A stretch of DNA of 64,000 nucleotides from Stygiolobus caldivivus (GTDB lineage: Archaea; Thermoproteota; Thermoprotei_A; Sulfolobales; Sulfolobaceae): NCBI RefSeq assembly GCF_019704315.1, contig NZ_AP024597.1:496001-560000 (forward strand), given 5' to 3'. Positions 36,023 through 47,159 of the stretch are shown piece after piece; within the stretch, counting starts at the first letter, position 1; each line of letters starts with the position of its first letter. Below the pieces are notes generated by a model that was not told the origin of the DNA, made no database searches, and saw nothing but the letters and a program-made list of their open reading frames with translations. The position numbers and the translations under genes are program-made.

Positions 36023-36691
36023 ATATCTCGAAGCCTCCTCTTCAGAATGACACAGAATGTAAAAAATAACCTCCCGTGCAACTCTACATATTTCGTCCTT
36101 AAAGGAGCTAATCATAGTAGGGTTGTCGGCAATACCTATGTCAATACTTTTATCTCTAAAAGGTAAATAGTGAGCGTCATACTGAACTATATCTATAGAA
36201 CCTTTCAACTTATTTAAAAGTATAGATTCTTTAAGGAGTACTAAACCATCGATGTTTAAGTCACCTGCTACGATATAACCACACTTTCTAGCTAAATGAA
36301 TTGCTATAGCACCGTAACCAGCAAATAAATCACCTATAACCCTTTTGCACTCAACCTCACTTTCTAGCCTATCTCTCTCCGACGAGAGTGAAACATTAAC
36401 GTATACCTTAGAAATATCTACCTTAAAACGTAAACCGCTTTCCTTATATATAGTGGTAGTTTTGTATTCTCCTCCAGCGAAGTCTAATTCGTTTATCCTT
36501 AACTCACCGCCAACCTTCTTACGGATAAAAACGGATTTTATACGCGGATTTATTTGTAAAAGGACTTTAGCCAGTTCCTCTTTATTTATATCATCTTTGG
36601 GTGAAACAAGAGCTATATCTCCTATTATATAATAACTTCTTACTCCACGTATTATATCACTAAGTCTGGGAGTAATCTTCTTAGGTGCCAC
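35930..36691 (-). CDS. Trm5/Met10-like class I SAM-dependent methyltransferase
   Basis: The 253-residue protein resembles the Trm5 and Taw2 family of tRNA-G37/wyosine enzymes. It has the N-terminal YYIIGDIALVSPKDDINKEELAKVLLQINP domain, VYVNVSLSSERDRLESEV, and the SAM motif I VIGDLFAGYGAIAIHLA. Motif IV, NPP in Trm5, reads DNPTM. It could be a Trm5 paralogue or a wyosine-pathway (aminocarboxypropyl or methyl) transferase. Its last 93 nt are antisense to the end of the DUF371 gene. Confidence 0.82.
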   Translation of the reverse strand: MAPKKITPRLSDIIRGVRSYYIIGDIALVSPKDDINKEELAKVLLQINPRIKSVFIRKKVGGELRINELDFAGGEYKTTTIYKESGLRFKVDISKVYVNVSLSSERDRLESEVECKRVIGDLFAGYGAIAIHLARKCGYIVAGDLNIDGLVLLKESILLNKLKGSIDIVQYDAHYLPFRDKSIDIGIADNPTMISSFKDEICRVAREVIFYILCHSEEEASRYLGKTDWIKVNDYSKDLFVFKGRVRCNEEKQ

Positions 36692-36744
36692 TTTGACTTA
36701 ATAATTAAAGCAAGAAAGAAGATAAAAAGAATTTGTCATATATC

Positions 36745-37749
36745 TTATTTCTTAAATTTATCCATTTCTGAGCTGTGTCCTGCAAATAACGAAGCGTTTG
36801 GATCAACATATTTCTTTGCTACACTAACAGCTATAGCAGCTTGCCCAAATCCCACCGCTATTAAAGCTAATTTGGGAGCTCCTTCTTGGTTCGCAATATC
36901 GCCTGATGCATAAACTCCAGGCAAATTAGTTTCCATCTTAGCGTTTACTAATATATCTCTACCTTTCATGTTGAGACCCCACTTTAACATATTGCCTAAG
37001 TCTCCTTTATGACCTATACTTATTATCACTGCATCAACGTCTAACGTTTTTTCTTCCTTAGTCCTGTTGTCGAAGATCACAGCACGTGTAACTCTATTAC
37101 CATCACCTTCGACTTCTTTTAGCTCATGCCACGTATATACCGTAGCTACTTGATATAACTGTTTCACGCTTCTTTCATGTGCCCTGAACTGATCTCTTCT
37201 ATGTATAAGAGTGACGGACTTAGCTATAGGGGCTAGTGTTAATGCCCAATCTACTGCTGAGTCACCCCCACCTACTATTAATATCCTTTTCCCTTCGAAG
37301 TCCTTTTTCCTCCTAACAGTATAGAAAACTCCTTTATTCTCATACTCTACTTCACCCTTAGCCCCTAACCTTGATGGAGTTATCTTCCCTATTCCCGCAG
37401 CGATGAGAACAGTCTTAGCTTTTAGAGCAGTACCCTTATCAGTTTTTACGACCCACATATTATCGTTTGTTCTCTCTAGGGTATCAGCCCATTCTTTAAC
37501 TCTTATTTCCGGTGAAAACATTTTAGCTTGTTCAACTAAGTTTTGCGCAAGGTCATAGGCTAATATGCCCGGAAATCCTCCTACATCATAAACCATTTTC
37601 TCTGGGTATAGAGTAACTAACTGGCCTCCTAATTCGTCTTGGGCATCTATAAGAGCTACTTTCATATCCCTTAAACCCGCATAAAAAGTAGCATACAGCC
37701 CTACTGGACCTCCACCAATGACTACCATATCGAATTCTGCCAAAATCAA
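36745..37749 (-). CDS. Thioredoxin-reductase-like ferredoxin-NADP+ reductase
   Basis: The 334-residue flavoprotein has two dinucleotide sites, [16 protein letters not shown] near residue 10 and [15 protein letters not shown] near 155, and the C-terminal [11 protein letters not shown] motif. The CxxC redox pair of thioredoxin reductases is missing, as in the YumC-type ferredoxin(flavodoxin)-NADP+ reductases known from bacteria and Sulfolobus. It would move electrons between ferredoxin and NADP(H). It is a single gene, divergent from 37816. Confidence 0.88.
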   Translation of the reverse strand: MILAEFDMVVIGGGPVGLYATFYAGLRDMKVALIDAQDELGGQLVTLYPEKMVYDVGGFPGILAYDLAQNLVEQAKMFSPEIRVKEWADTLERTNDNMWVVKTDKGTALKAKTVLIAAGIGKITPSRLGAKGEVEYENKGVFYTVRRKKDFEGKRILIVGGGDSAVDWALTLAPIAKSVTLIHRRDQFRAHERSVKQLYQVATVYTWHELKEVEGDGNRVTRAVIFDNRTKEEKTLDVDAVIISIGHKGDLGNMLKWGLNMKGRDILVNAKMETNLPGVYASGDIANQEGAPKLALIAVGFGQAAIAVSVAKKYVDPNASLFAGHSSEMDKFKK

Positions 37750-37815
37750 ATCCCCATTTTTTCATTTTGCTTATACTATTTAAACCTTCACATTAATTTA
37801 TAATGAGAGATTACT

Positions 37816-38172
37816 ATGTATGCTGTGTTCGCACTTTTATTTTTTGCAATGTCATTAGGTCTCATCTTGCTTATGAGAGGGTGGTTATATTATTATAGAA
37901 AGATAATGCTGGCTGCAGTAGAATATGTAGGTGAAAATCCCGAGAAGACCGTATTAACTTTAAAACCTAGCGAGCACGTGATACTAAAACTAAACGGGAA
38001 GACTACTATAATAGTGTCGGGAGTAAATAGTTGGATAACATTGAAGTATAATGGGATAAAACAAAAAATCTATAAGGTGAGGCTCATAAATCACCACGGA
38101 GAAGTAGAACTAATTAATGAAAGTAAAGTTTTCACGGTAAATGTTATTATTTTAAAGGAGTATCATAACTAA
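37816..38172 (+). CDS. Membrane-anchored small protein
   Basis: The 118 residues start with a hydrophobic helix (VFALLFFAMSLGLILLMRGWLYYY), probably an uncleaved signal anchor, followed by a beta-rich soluble domain. No family is recognised. It precedes NAD kinase by 5 nt and so is the first gene of a nadK-nob1 operon, but I see no functional tie. Confidence 0.65.
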   Translation: MYAVFALLFFAMSLGLILLMRGWLYYYRKIMLAAVEYVGENPEKTVLTLKPSEHVILKLNGKTTIIVSGVNSWITLKYNGIKQKIYKVRLINHHGEVELINESKVFTVNVIILKEYHN

Positions 38173-38177
38173 CGTAG

Positions 38178-38921
38178 ATGCTACTCAAAATACTTACTAA
38201 AAACTCGCCCGATGCAATAGAGTTTAGTGAGAAAGTTAAGAAAATAGCTGAAGAAATGGGATTTAAAATTACAGAAGAAAATGATCAAGACTATGTCTTA
38301 GTAATAGGTGGAGATGGTACGTTTCTTAAAGCTGTAAAATTTAACTCTCCTATAATAGGTATTAAGTTTGGCAGGAGATCCGCTCTATTAGATGTTAACC
38401 CAGAAAACGTGAAAGACGTCTTTACTCGATTAATTAAAGGAGAATACACTGTCGAAGAATACGTTATGCTCGATATAAAAACAGATCAGATTAGAGCTAT
38501 AGCTTTTAATGAGGTAGCAATCCTCTTCGATAACCCAGAGACTATTTTAGGAAGCGTTATAATACATGATAAAAAAGTAACTTTCGAGGGAGACGGGGTA
38601 CTTGTTTCTACCCCTCAAGGGAGTTGGGCATGGAGTTATTCAGCAACGCGGACATTACTCCACAGAGATATTAATGGACTGGAGATCACGTTTATGAACT
38701 GTATAATTCCAGACGTGCGGAACATTATTATTCCTATAAAGGAAAAAATAAGAGTAAAGCTCGAGAATAAAGGACGCCCCCAGATAGCTAAAGTAGTAGT
38801 CGACGGAGAAGTGGTTGGTTACCTAAGAAGCGGAGAGGATGAAGAAGCAATGATAACACAACATGACAGAAAAGCTAAAATATTAAGATTCTATAGACAA
38901 ATTAACCTTGGTTATTTATAA
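38178..38921 (+). CDS. nadK: NAD kinase
   Basis: This enzyme phosphorylates NAD+ to NADP+. The GGDGTF motif is at residues 44-49 and the NE/D segment is AFNEVAI near 117. The glycine-rich loop EGDGVLVSTPQGSWAWSYSA near 145-165 holds the family TPTGSTAYS equivalent in altered form. The 247-residue length is archaeal-typical. Its stop overlaps the nob1 start by one base. Confidence 0.93.
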   Translation: MLLKILTKNSPDAIEFSEKVKKIAEEMGFKITEENDQDYVLVIGGDGTFLKAVKFNSPIIGIKFGRRSALLDVNPENVKDVFTRLIKGEYTVEEYVMLDIKTDQIRAIAFNEVAILFDNPETILGSVIIHDKKVTFEGDGVLVSTPQGSWAWSYSATRTLLHRDINGLEITFMNCIIPDVRNIIIPIKEKIRVKLENKGRPQIAKVVVDGEVVGYLRSGEDEEAMITQHDRKAKILRFYRQINLGYL

Positions 38922-39397
38922 TGAAAAAGATCATATTTGATACAGCTGGATTTCTTGCAGGTTTACAAAACCTTTTCCCACAAGTTTATACTACACCTTT
39001 AGTCCTCGATGAAGTTAAGGATCTAAGGTCATCTAACTTACTCAGGTTGTCAATGGAATCAGGTAAAATAGTCGTAGTTATGCCCTCATCAAGTACATTA
39101 GCCCAAGTTACAAGTACCATTAGTCGAGTTAAAGAGAAAGGGCTTTCTCAAACTGATATTAGTGTAATAGCACTTGCTTACGATTTAAGACCGTCAATAG
39201 TATTTACAGATGACTTAGGAGTACAAAATGTCTTACTGCACTTAGGAATAGAATTTAATTCGGTAAAATTGTCCTTTAAATTACGGAATAAGAAAACAGC
39301 AAAGTACAAGTGTACAGCATGTGGCAGAATCTTTAATACCTGCTATATAGAATGTCCTTACTGTGGACATAAAATAGTCATGATAAGAGAAAAATAA
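38921..39397 (+). CDS. nob1: Nob1 rRNA endonuclease
   Basis: Nob1 makes the final cleavage at the 3' end of 16S rRNA. The PIN domain has the first acidic residue in IIFDTAGF, the second in LVLDEVKDL, and SQTDISVIALA and VFTDDLGVQ for the others. The C-terminal zinc ribbon is CTAC and CPYC. The 158 residues match archaeal Nob1. It is co-transcribed with nadK through a one-base overlap. Confidence 0.94.
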   Translation: MKKIIFDTAGFLAGLQNLFPQVYTTPLVLDEVKDLRSSNLLRLSMESGKIVVVMPSSSTLAQVTSTISRVKEKGLSQTDISVIALAYDLRPSIVFTDDLGVQNVLLHLGIEFNSVKLSFKLRNKKTAKYKCTACGRIFNTCYIECPYCGHKIVMIREK

Positions 39398-39456
39398 AAC
39401 GAATAAAATTCTTCTAATATCCGCCAGCATTTTGAAGAAAAATTTTTATTTTTACC

Positions 39457-40353
39457 GTGCTAAATTTTTTAGAGTTGAATTATAGTGAGCTTATTAAATT
39501 CATAAAATTAGTAGGCTTAAACCCCCATTTAATTTCTAAGCTGTTGAAAGAACCTTTAAATAACGTCTACTCCTTACTTCTCTCATTATTCCATGAATAC
39601 CAAATATCAGTTTTCCCTATTTTAAATACTGAAAAACTTGGTCTCTGGAAAGCCGTAATCTGGTGCGAAAAATCTGTAATAACATATAGTAAGGCAAAAA
39701 AATTAGCAGGACCGTTAGCTAATATATTTAGAGGCGATATTGAAGACAACTCGTTTTTATTAATATTTTATACGAATCCCACTGTTTTTGAAGAAGCTAA
39801 GACCAATTATGAAGAGATATTTAAAAAATTAAACATGGATTGTTCTGTCAATTTAGTTTTACAAAGTTTCAGATTTATAAATGATGAAAACTGTTATAAT
39901 TTCGATGTTAGAAAATGGATATGTAACAGAAAAGATGTATATATTTCAGTCCCTTCAAGGAAGTTTATTAATCTAGATAAAAAAGACGTAGACTTACTTA
40001 CAAGTATTCAAGTGAACCCGTCTATACCTTACTGGAGAAACTTACATTACAAGCACATTAAAGCCACTCTGCACGGCTTTATGTATACATTAGGTAAAAC
40101 TAATTATATTATAGACATAAAGTCAAGGAAAATAGTTGATAATCCGTACCTAGTATGGTCTGCACAACTAGACAACGGAGAATACCTTGCTGAATACCAT
40201 ACAGATAAAGAAAACTTAAAAAATATTTTAGATAAAAATACTGGAGAAATAATTTTAGCAGTAAAAGACCTAAATTACGCTCATGGTTTTAGCATCCCTT
40301 TTGAAATATTCAAAGATAATAAGTGGAAAATACCTAAGATAAAAATTGAGTAA
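39457..40353 (+). CDS. Uncharacterised protein, possible N-terminal helix-turn-helix
   Basis: The 298-residue protein starts with GTG. Its N-terminal helices ([35 protein letters not shown]) could be a helix-turn-helix, and a mixed alpha/beta C-terminal region follows. The general plan is like that of the protein at 31410-32084. The family is unknown to me. It overlaps the acyl-CoA synthetase by 8 nt, so it may regulate or be co-expressed with it. Confidence 0.62.
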   Translation: MLNFLELNYSELIKFIKLVGLNPHLISKLLKEPLNNVYSLLLSLFHEYQISVFPILNTEKLGLWKAVIWCEKSVITYSKAKKLAGPLANIFRGDIEDNSFLLIFYTNPTVFEEAKTNYEEIFKKLNMDCSVNLVLQSFRFINDENCYNFDVRKWICNRKDVYISVPSRKFINLDKKDVDLLTSIQVNPSIPYWRNLHYKHIKATLHGFMYTLGKTNYIIDIKSRKIVDNPYLVWSAQLDNGEYLAEYHTDKENLKNILDKNTGEIILAVKDLNYAHGFSIPFEIFKDNKWKIPKIKIE

Positions 40354-42062
40354 AATGGATTATTTTGCCGTTTACCAAAAAGCCTTAGAAAAACCTGAAT
40401 GGTATTGGAACCAATATGCTGAAAAACTTAAATGGTTCGACAGATGGGACTCAACACTCATCAAACAAGGCTATACTGGGAAGTGGTTCGTAAATGGAAA
40501 AACTAACATATCTTTTAACTCGGTCTCCCATAGCGGTGAAGCACTTGTCTGGTATAGTGAAGATAATAAAAAGGTCGAACTCGCATTTAGGGATCTCGAA
40601 AGAGCCGTAAAACATTTGGCCTTTATTTTGGCAAATAAGGGCTTAAAAAAAGGCTCTAAGATAGCAATTTATACTCCTAATACCCTTCAAGGAATTATCT
40701 CTGTATTAGCTTCAGCCTGGATAGGGGCAATTTATACCATCATTTTTGCAGGATTAGGTGAGGAGGCAATTAAAAAAAGATTAGAGGACTTCCAACCCGA
40801 CTTTAAAATAACTGCTACCTATACTGTACGTAGAGGCAATAGAATTCCCCTCTTATTTAAGGGAAATTTGAACTTTAGAGAAAAGAAAGATAGTGAAGAA
40901 CTTGAGGATTTGCTCGGCTTTAACGAGGAAAAAGTAAAGGCTGAACAAATAGAAGCTAATGAACCTCTAAAGGTAATGTATACTTCTGGAACCACCGGGA
41001 AGCCTAAAGGGATAATACTACCTCACGGTGCCTGGATGGTGGGTGATTTTACAGTTTTTGATTTAATGTTTAACCTAAAACCTGGAGACGTTGTACTAAC
41101 TACCTCAGACATGGGGTGGATTACGTTCTCAAGGATAATGTATGGTACACTACTACACGGCTCTACTTTTGTGTTCATGGAGGGAGCTCCAGACTATCCC
41201 AAGGAGAGATTGGTAAAGATCCTCGACGAAATGAGACCAAAGGTATTGTTCACCTCACCTACCCTACTGAGGACATTAAGAAAGTACGGCTTGAAGTTAC
41301 CGAGAGTGGACTACTTGGCTACTGCTGGAGAGATTTTTGATGAACAGACATGGGAATACGCTAAAACTTTTGCTGATAGAGTAACAGACGTATACGGCCA
41401 AACGGAATTAGGTTACGTAGTAGGTATACCATATTCACTAGATGGAATAGAGCCTAAACCGGGTTATGCCGGTGTACCGTTTCCAGGTGCGCTGTTGGAG
41501 ACGGTAGACGATGAGGGAAAACCGGTTTATAATAGGCCCGGGTATTTAGTTTGTAAAACACCTTTTCCCACACAGTTCATTGGCGTGTTAAACAACAAGG
41601 AAAAATTCAAGTCTTATTTTTCCAAATTCGGGTACCATGATACTGGTGATATTGGAATAATAGATACTCCTTATATAAAAATAGTAGGGAGAAGCGATGA
41701 TATGATCAAGATAGCCGGACACAGGATCACTTCCGGAGAAGTAGAGAACTTACTGATGGAAATAGAAGGAATAAAGGAAGTTGCTGTAGTAGGTATACCA
41801 GACGAAATAAAAGGAGAGAAGATGGTAATCTTCGTAGTTGGAGATAGTAACGTACATGAAGAAAAGATAAAAGAAAAAATAAGGGACTCGTTAGGGCCTA
41901 TTTACCTAGTAGACAAGGTGATTAGAATAAATAGGCTGCCTAAATCTAAAAGCGGTAAGGTAGTTAGGAGGATGCTAAGAGATCTAATGTTGGGTAAAGA
42001 AGTAGACCCTACAATCCTTGAAGACCCTGACGTAATTAACGATATAAAAGAGGCTGTAAAAA

Positions 42063-42076
<14 letters not shown>
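40346..42076 (+). CDS. Acyl-CoA synthetase (AMP-forming, acetyl-CoA-synthetase-like)
   Basis: The enzyme activates a short-chain acid with ATP and CoA through an acyl-AMP. Domains are the ACAS N-terminal segment ([13 protein letters not shown]), the AMP-binding motif [11 protein letters not shown] near residue 213, [14 protein letters not shown] near 350, the hinge [10 protein letters not shown] and [16 protein letters not shown], and the catalytic Lys in [12 protein letters not shown]. The 576 residues are slightly shorter than acetyl-CoA synthetase (about 650). Acetate, propionate, 3-hydroxypropionate or 4-hydroxybutyrate are all possible substrates. It starts with TTG; the ATG three codons on is an alternative. 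Confidence 0.92.
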
Positions 42077-43161
<1,085 letters not shown>

Positions 43162-43190
<29 letters not shown>

Positions 43191-44109
43191 TCCTCTCAAA
43201 TGCCTCTTTGGCTTTCTCAGCTACGTCGGTTGGTACTTTAACTTCATAAACTTCTTCTTCTAATGACCTCTTAATCTTTTCTAAAGTTACCATAGCCATA
43301 TAAGGACACCTTGCACACCCACACGCCTCAGTGGTCACTAAGGGGTAAAAGACCTTTTCAGGGACTTGGATTTTTAACGCGTTTATCATGCCTAACTCAG
43401 TGGCAACGATAAATTCTTTATTTGGGTTCTCTTTGGCAAATTTTATCATCTGATTAGTTGAACCAACGAAGTCCGCTGCGTCTAAAATTTCTATAGGACT
43501 TTCGGGGTGTGCCATTAATAGAGCATTTGGGTATTTTCTTCTGGCTAACGTTACTAACTGTTTTGTATAACTTGCATGAACAATACACCTACCGTTTGGG
43601 GGGACCTTAATTAGCTTTTTACCAGTCTTTTGCTCTACAAAATTTGCTAGGTTCACATCGGGGCCAAAAATTATGTTCTTAGCATCAAGTTTACTTACTA
43701 CCTTTACAGCTGTAGACGACGTGACTATATAATCAGCTAACGCCTTAGTGTATATACTAGTATTAATGTATAGGACTACTGGTGCATCGGGATAGATACT
43801 CTTATATCTCTTTAACGTCTCTACGTCTAAAGAGTCCGACAGAGAACACCCAGCATTTGGATCAGGTGAAAGTACTTTCTTATCCGGATTTAGTGCTGCA
43901 GCTTGTTCGGCCATGAAATAAACTCCGGCAAATACAATCATTTTAGCGTCGGTTTTCATAGCCTTAACCGCTAAGTCATAAGAATCTCCGGTAAAATCTG
44001 AGACTAATTGGACACCATACTCCATATAGTTATGTCCAAGGATAATAGCATTCTTCTCTTTTTTCAATTTCTTTATTTCGGCCATTATGTTGGATTGAGC
44101 AGAGATCAT
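43162..44109 (-). CDS. nadA: Quinolinate synthase
   Basis: NadA condenses iminoaspartate with dihydroxyacetone phosphate to quinolinate, the first committed intermediate of NAD. The 315 residues contain the [4Fe-4S] ligands in DPNAGCSLSD, PNGRCIVH or neighbouring, and the ACGCARCPYM segment. AIILGHNYMEYGVQLVSDFTGDSYDLA starts the first domain. NadB and NadC are not in the window. It overlaps the aminotransferase by 29 nt at the 3' end. Confidence 0.95.
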
Positions 44110-44132
44110 ACCTCGAACATGTGTTCTATGAT

Positions 44133-44498
44133 TTAATCAGTTTTAAACTTTATTATTGAAAAATATAGTTCCTCCAAATCTTCCATAATTCTGACCAACA
44201 TAGTGTATAGTGTTAGATCGTCTACTTTATCTATCTTACTCACCACGTCTATTATATCTAAATACTCTTGTATCAATTCTGGTTTAATGGCCTTAAGTCT
44301 AGCCAAATCCCATATAAAATCACTAGATTCGATCTTTGCCAAGTTTAACTTCTTTTGCACTTCTTGAAGTATAAGAGTGTAAAGTCCTTTTATAGCGTCC
44401 GTTACTTCTTTTTTCAATTGCTTGTTAGAAGAAAATTCCTCAAAAGTAACCTTTGTCCCCTTTTCAATACCTCTGTAGTATTCCCAGAATATATCCAT
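44133..44498 (-). CDS. Uncharacterised helical protein
   Basis: The 121-residue protein is all-helical and acidic (TDAIKGLYTLILQEVQKKLNLAKIES, IDKVDDLTLYTMLVRIMEDLEELYFSI). I recognise no family. TTG precedes the ATG at 44498, which I chose. It is divergent from the CobT-like gene at 44537, and lies 23 nt upstream of the start of nadA on the same strand, so it may be co-transcribed with it. Confidence 0.65.
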   Translation of the reverse strand: MDIFWEYYRGIEKGTKVTFEEFSSNKQLKKEVTDAIKGLYTLILQEVQKKLNLAKIESSDFIWDLARLKAIKPELIQEYLDIIDVVSKIDKVDDLTLYTMLVRIMEDLEELYFSIIKFKTD

Positions 44499-44536
44499 CA
44501 AAATTAAAATGTGTGCATTTTAACAAAAAGTCACTT

Positions 44537-45577
44537 ATGCAATACATAAAGGAAATACTAGGGAGTGTAAAGGATCTAAAAGACAGAAGAACATTATTCA
44601 CACTGGTCATAGCGACAACTGATGTGAGCCTTATTCCAGGGATTACAGTAGCAGGAGCTACACCCGAATTGACCCATTTTACCCCTGCTGCGGATGCTGA
44701 GTTCTTGATCCTAGGGAAATGTAGATCGATAAACACAATACCGATAACACCTGACGGCATTCCTACACCAGCAATTATTACCAGAGCCTCACTAGAACTA
44801 GTTAAAATACCAAAGCTAATAATAAATGCTGGTAGTAGGGTTATCCCACGACTACCTATTATAGATATTGGAGGAGAGCCTGGAGGAGATATTAGAAAAT
44901 TCTCGTTAAGAAAGGAAGCAGCCCAAAAAATACTGGAGAACAGTATAATATTAGGAGAGGAACTATCTAAATCCTTTGACCTTTTAATTATTGGAGAATC
45001 AATACCAGCAGGGACTACTACGGCAATGGCGTTACTAACGGGTCTGGGCTATGACGCACTAGATAAAGTGAGTTCTGCATCACCCCAGAACCCAAAAGAC
45101 CTTAAGAGAAAGGTTGTCTTAGAGGCTATTAAGGACTTGCCAGAAGACACCTTGGGTAAGGTCAGTAAGCTGGCAGACCCTATGTTATTGGCAGCTGCAG
45201 GGTTAACAATCGGGTTTAAAGGGGATGTCGTTTTAGCCGGAGGGACACAAATGACAGCTGCATCCGCGTTAATTAGAGAACTTGATAAATCAGCACTAAC
45301 TAAAGCCACTATAATTACGACTAAGTGGATAGTTGAAGACACCTCCTCTGATATCGTTAGTTTAGCTAAGCAAGTAGGGGTATCTTTAGCCGCATCTACT
45401 CTAGATTTCTCTAGGTCAAAATTTGAGGGTCTAAGAGCTTATGAAAAGGGATATGTTAAAGAAGGAGTAGGAGCCGGAGGAGCTTCAGGGTTAGCCCTAG
45501 CACATGGATATACTCCTGAAGACATTTTAAATAAAGTTGAAGAAATATATTCCCAATTAATGAGTAATAACAAGTAA
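44537..45577 (+). CDS. CobT-like nicotinate-nucleotide phosphoribosyltransferase
   Basis: The 346-residue protein belongs to the archaeal branch (TIGR00303 as I recall) of nicotinate-nucleotide:dimethylbenzimidazole phosphoribosyltransferase, which prepares the lower ligand of cobamides from nicotinate mononucleotide. Motifs: SLIPGITVAGATPELTHFTPAADAEF, GESIPAGTTTAMALLTGLG, VLAGGTQMTAASALI and EGVGAGGASGLALA. The open frame extends to 44453, but the ATG at 44537 fits the family start. It is the first of four tightly packed genes. The B12-dependent mutase at 2634 gives a use for the product. Confidence 0.88.
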   Translation: MQYIKEILGSVKDLKDRRTLFTLVIATTDVSLIPGITVAGATPELTHFTPAADAEFLILGKCRSINTIPITPDGIPTPAIITRASLELVKIPKLIINAGSRVIPRLPIIDIGGEPGGDIRKFSLRKEAAQKILENSIILGEELSKSFDLLIIGESIPAGTTTAMALLTGLGYDALDKVSSASPQNPKDLKRKVVLEAIKDLPEDTLGKVSKLADPMLLAAAGLTIGFKGDVVLAGGTQMTAASALIRELDKSALTKATIITTKWIVEDTSSDIVSLAKQVGVSLAASTLDFSRSKFEGLRAYEKGYVKEGVGAGGASGLALAHGYTPEDILNKVEEIYSQLMSNNK

Positions 45578-45882
45578 TGCTAGCAGATTTTGACTTCCTT
45601 ACTACGAGAGAAAAAATTATTATACTCCTCAAATATTCTGATTATCCTTTAACAGCTAAAGAAATCAAAGAGAGATTATGCATAGAAAATGAGAAAATTG
45701 TATATGAACACCTATTACATATAGCTAAATCGTTGAAAAGAAAGAATATGCAGTTAATAGTATATTTACCTAAGTGTAGGAAATGTGGATATGTATTTAA
45801 CCTCGAAAAACCTAAAAAACCTAGTAAATGTCCAAAGTGTAAAAGTGAGGATATTGAACCACCTAGATTCCTTATCAGGTGA
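45577..45882 (+). CDS. Small HTH and zinc-ribbon protein (predicted regulator)
   Basis: The 101 residues combine an N-terminal winged-helix segment (TTREKIIILLKYSDYPLTAKEI) with a C-terminal zinc ribbon, CRKC and CPKC. This matches the archaeal COG3357-type predicted regulators. Start overlaps the CobT-like stop by one base. It may regulate its own operon, but this is inference. Confidence 0.82.
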   Translation: MLADFDFLTTREKIIILLKYSDYPLTAKEIKERLCIENEKIVYEHLLHIAKSLKRKNMQLIVYLPKCRKCGYVFNLEKPKKPSKCPKCKSEDIEPPRFLIR

Positions 45883-45888
45883 TCAAGT

Positions 45889-46548
45889 TTGGGTAAAGTA
45901 ATTTTTGTAGACATGGGAGAGACCTTAGTGAGTTTTTCGCCAAAATTTCACCAACCCTTATATGAGTTTCTAGTCAAGAAAGGGTATAAGGTTAATGAAA
46001 AACAAGTATTTCGTGCAGTATATAAGAGCCTTGGGAAAGACCATTTTCCTGACCCAGTCCTTGGAGGGCTAAGCGAACTAGATTTTAAAGAGGTGCTTTA
46101 TGATCTAAAAATATGCCCTAAGAGATGTCTTATAGAGCAGTTAAAGTCTCTAGTATTACTCTCGGGCCATTGGGAGCTATTCGACGATGCAAAACTTTTT
46201 CTTAGTGAGTTAAAGAAATACGGATACAAGGTTGTGATGATTACAAACGCTACGCGAAGCGTATATAAAATCGTCGACGATTTAGACCTCACTAGCTATC
46301 TCGATGATATTATAGCATCTTGCGACCTTGGTATAATGAAACCCCACCCTCGTATATTCAGAATCGGTATAGAGAAATACGGTAAACCAGTTTTCCACAT
46401 CGGTGATATTTACGAAATTGACTATATAGGAGCTTTAAGAGCTGGGATAACTCCTATACTCCTTGATAGATATAACTACTATGACGATATCAACGCTAAT
46501 AAGGTGAAAAACCTATTAGAAGTCCTAGAATTAATAAAAAATATCTAG
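45889..46548 (+). CDS. HAD-superfamily hydrolase
   Basis: The 219-residue protein has HAD motif I in VDMGETLVSF (Asp near 7, the second Asp replaced by Glu), motif II MITNAT near 115, and motifs III/IV MKPHPRIF and HIGDIYEIDYIGAL. It is a small-molecule phosphatase of the Gly-phosphate/2-haloacid type. The second catalytic Asp of motif I being Glu is unusual for phosphatases. It starts with TTG, 6 nt after the regulator. Confidence 0.82.
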   Translation: MGKVIFVDMGETLVSFSPKFHQPLYEFLVKKGYKVNEKQVFRAVYKSLGKDHFPDPVLGGLSELDFKEVLYDLKICPKRCLIEQLKSLVLLSGHWELFDDAKLFLSELKKYGYKVVMITNATRSVYKIVDDLDLTSYLDDIIASCDLGIMKPHPRIFRIGIEKYGKPVFHIGDIYEIDYIGALRAGITPILLDRYNYYDDINANKVKNLLEVLELIKNI

Positions 46549-46556
46549 AAATATTT

Positions 46557-47159
46557 TTGGAAAAAGTCCCACCACATCCAAACCCTAAATACGAATTAGA
46601 GCAATATATCACTCCTTCAAATTTAGCATCAACGCTACTGTGGACAGCTTATTTAAGAAACGAAATAGGTAGAGAAAAATACGTTGCGGACTTAGGCTGT
46701 GGCACGGGCAGGCTTTGCGCTGGTGCAGTTATTCTTGGTTCAGATTGCCTATGTATAGAAATAGACAAGGAGAGTATTTATCTTGCTAGAGAATTCTTTG
46801 AAGAAAACGGCTTAAATGCAGATTTCTTGCTTGCTGATGTAGAGAAGCTTAATATTTCAAGGGAAATCGATACTGTAATCCAGAACCCACCATTTGGAGT
46901 AGTAAGAAAAGGTATTGATATTACATTTCTTAAAAAAGCATTAGAAATAGCTGATACAGTATACACTATCCATAAGTCCAATATTATGACTAGAAAACTA
47001 ATTGAAAGATTAGCCGGTGAGTTCAATAGGTCTACAGAAGTTGTCACTCTAAACTACGAGCTGAGACCTTATTATCCTTGGCATAAGGAGAGGCACCATA
47101 TATTTATGGTAGACCTCTACATTTTAAAGAGACATCCGCCCAGAAGTTATCCCTTTTAA
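46557..47159 (+). CDS. METTL5-like N6-adenine RNA methyltransferase
   Basis: The 200-residue class I methyltransferase has SAM motif I VADLGCGTGRLCAGA near residue 44 and the N6-adenine catalytic motif NPPFG near 104. These features and size place it with METTL5/COG2263, which modifies small-subunit rRNA in other organisms. It starts with TTG, 8 nt after the HAD gene. Its end overlaps the convergent phosphatase by 36 nt. Confidence 0.88.
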   Translation: MEKVPPHPNPKYELEQYITPSNLASTLLWTAYLRNEIGREKYVADLGCGTGRLCAGAVILGSDCLCIEIDKESIYLAREFFEENGLNADFLLADVEKLNISREIDTVIQNPPFGVVRKGIDITFLKKALEIADTVYTIHKSNIMTRKLIERLAGEFNRSTEVVTLNYELRPYYPWHKERHHIFMVDLYILKRHPPRSYPF

